The notes under the pieces: generated by a model
What the model was told of the DNA's origin: nothing
Seen by the model: the letters and a program-made list of their open reading frames with translations, nothing else
Databases searched by the model: none
Position numbers and translations under genes: made by a program
Shown: one piece after another, positions 63,791 to 64,000 of the stretch
Position numbering within the stretch: the stretch's first letter is position 1
Layout: each line of letters opens with the position of its first letter
From: Limnoperna fortunei
Lineage: Eukaryota; Mollusca; Bivalvia; Mytilida; Modiolidae
Reading direction: 5' to 3'
DNA: 64,000 bases
Assembly: GCA_944474755.1 (NCBI GenBank)
Contig: OX104112.1
Span: 3,878,001 to 3,942,000, forward strand

Positions 63791-64000
63791 TACCAACATA
63801 TAACACCTACCGACCACAGTATGTCATTACTACTAACAGACAACATATAACGACCACAGTATGTCATTACTACCAACACATCATGTACCGACCAAAGCAT
63901 GTCATTACTACCAACATATAACACACCGACCACAGTATGTCATAACTACCAACATACAACATATACCGACCACAGCATGTCATTACTACCAACATATAAC

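Larger units (their letters stand above)
43050..64000. repeat. 40-bp satellite array, about 520 copies, runs off the window
   Basis: Unit TATGTCATTACTACCAACAT + ACAACACATACCGACCACAG, 40 bp. Because 40 = 3x13+1, one translated period is 120 nt and long stretches are open in all plus frames, giving three staggered versions of one peptide; there is no start context, splice signal or codon constraint to support coding. Variants: ACAACAC/ACAACAT/TATAACAC/TCTAACAC in the middle and CCACAG/CCAAAG/CCAAAA at the end; some units are shortened to 36-39 bp. The array begins about 290 bp after the ROCO stop codon and may continue for an unknown distance. Confidence 0.95.

Overview
The window is eukaryotic nuclear DNA, AT-rich and dominated by repeats, most probably from a bivalve mollusc. 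The grounds are a multi-exon gene of the ankyrin/ROC-COR/death-domain type with GT-AG introns in matching phases, a tRNA-derived SINE with the central block familiar from molluscan SINEs, dispersed repeats built around 'AAAATGGC(C/T)GCC', and many minisatellites. The species is not determined. No prokaryotic operon, tRNA or rRNA gene, or CRISPR array was found.

The only host gene I can support runs left to right from before the window to a stop codon at 42756-42758. Eleven coding exons (5823-5876, 10798-10864, 11589-11846, 26755-26835, 30434-30778, 31327-31439, 36088-37302, 37990-38029, 40322-40584, 40979-41006, 42427-42758) join in frame into the last 931 residues of a ROCO-family protein. 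The domain order is: end of an ankyrin repeat, ROC GTPase (P-loop, DFGGQ, THKD), COR, death domain 1, death domain 2. A third, decayed death-domain copy lies just after the stop.

Layout. 1-5.7 kb: a 133-bp tandem repeat, dispersed repeats, a decayed LINE on the minus strand with target-site duplications, and a SINE fold-back. 5.8-11.9 kb: three small exons (ankyrin, linker, P-loop); the first intron holds a telomere-like minisatellite, an 84-copy 24-bp minisatellite, a 30-bp minisatellite and a SINE. 11.8-26.75 kb: a 14.9-kb intron that is a nest of insertions, in which a 145-bp tandem-repeat element is split by a 979-bp TIR element and by a 10.6-kb TIR element, the latter carrying a ~970-bp higher-order array that is itself split by a pogo-like element. 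26.75-42.76 kb: the remaining exons, with a different minisatellite in most of the larger introns. 43.05 kb to the end: about 21 kb of a 40-bp satellite with multi-kilobase internal duplications.

Best candidates for something undescribed: (1) the 10,638-bp non-coding TIR element with its internal array of a palindromic motif also present near its ends; (2) the 126-bp perfect palindrome whose last base supplies the A of the final splice-acceptor AG; (3) the frame-shifted third death domain behind the stop; (4) the 40-bp satellite with a ~3.9-kb block repeated at exactly 6,932 bp. All readings were made by eye, so copy numbers and repeat borders are approximate.
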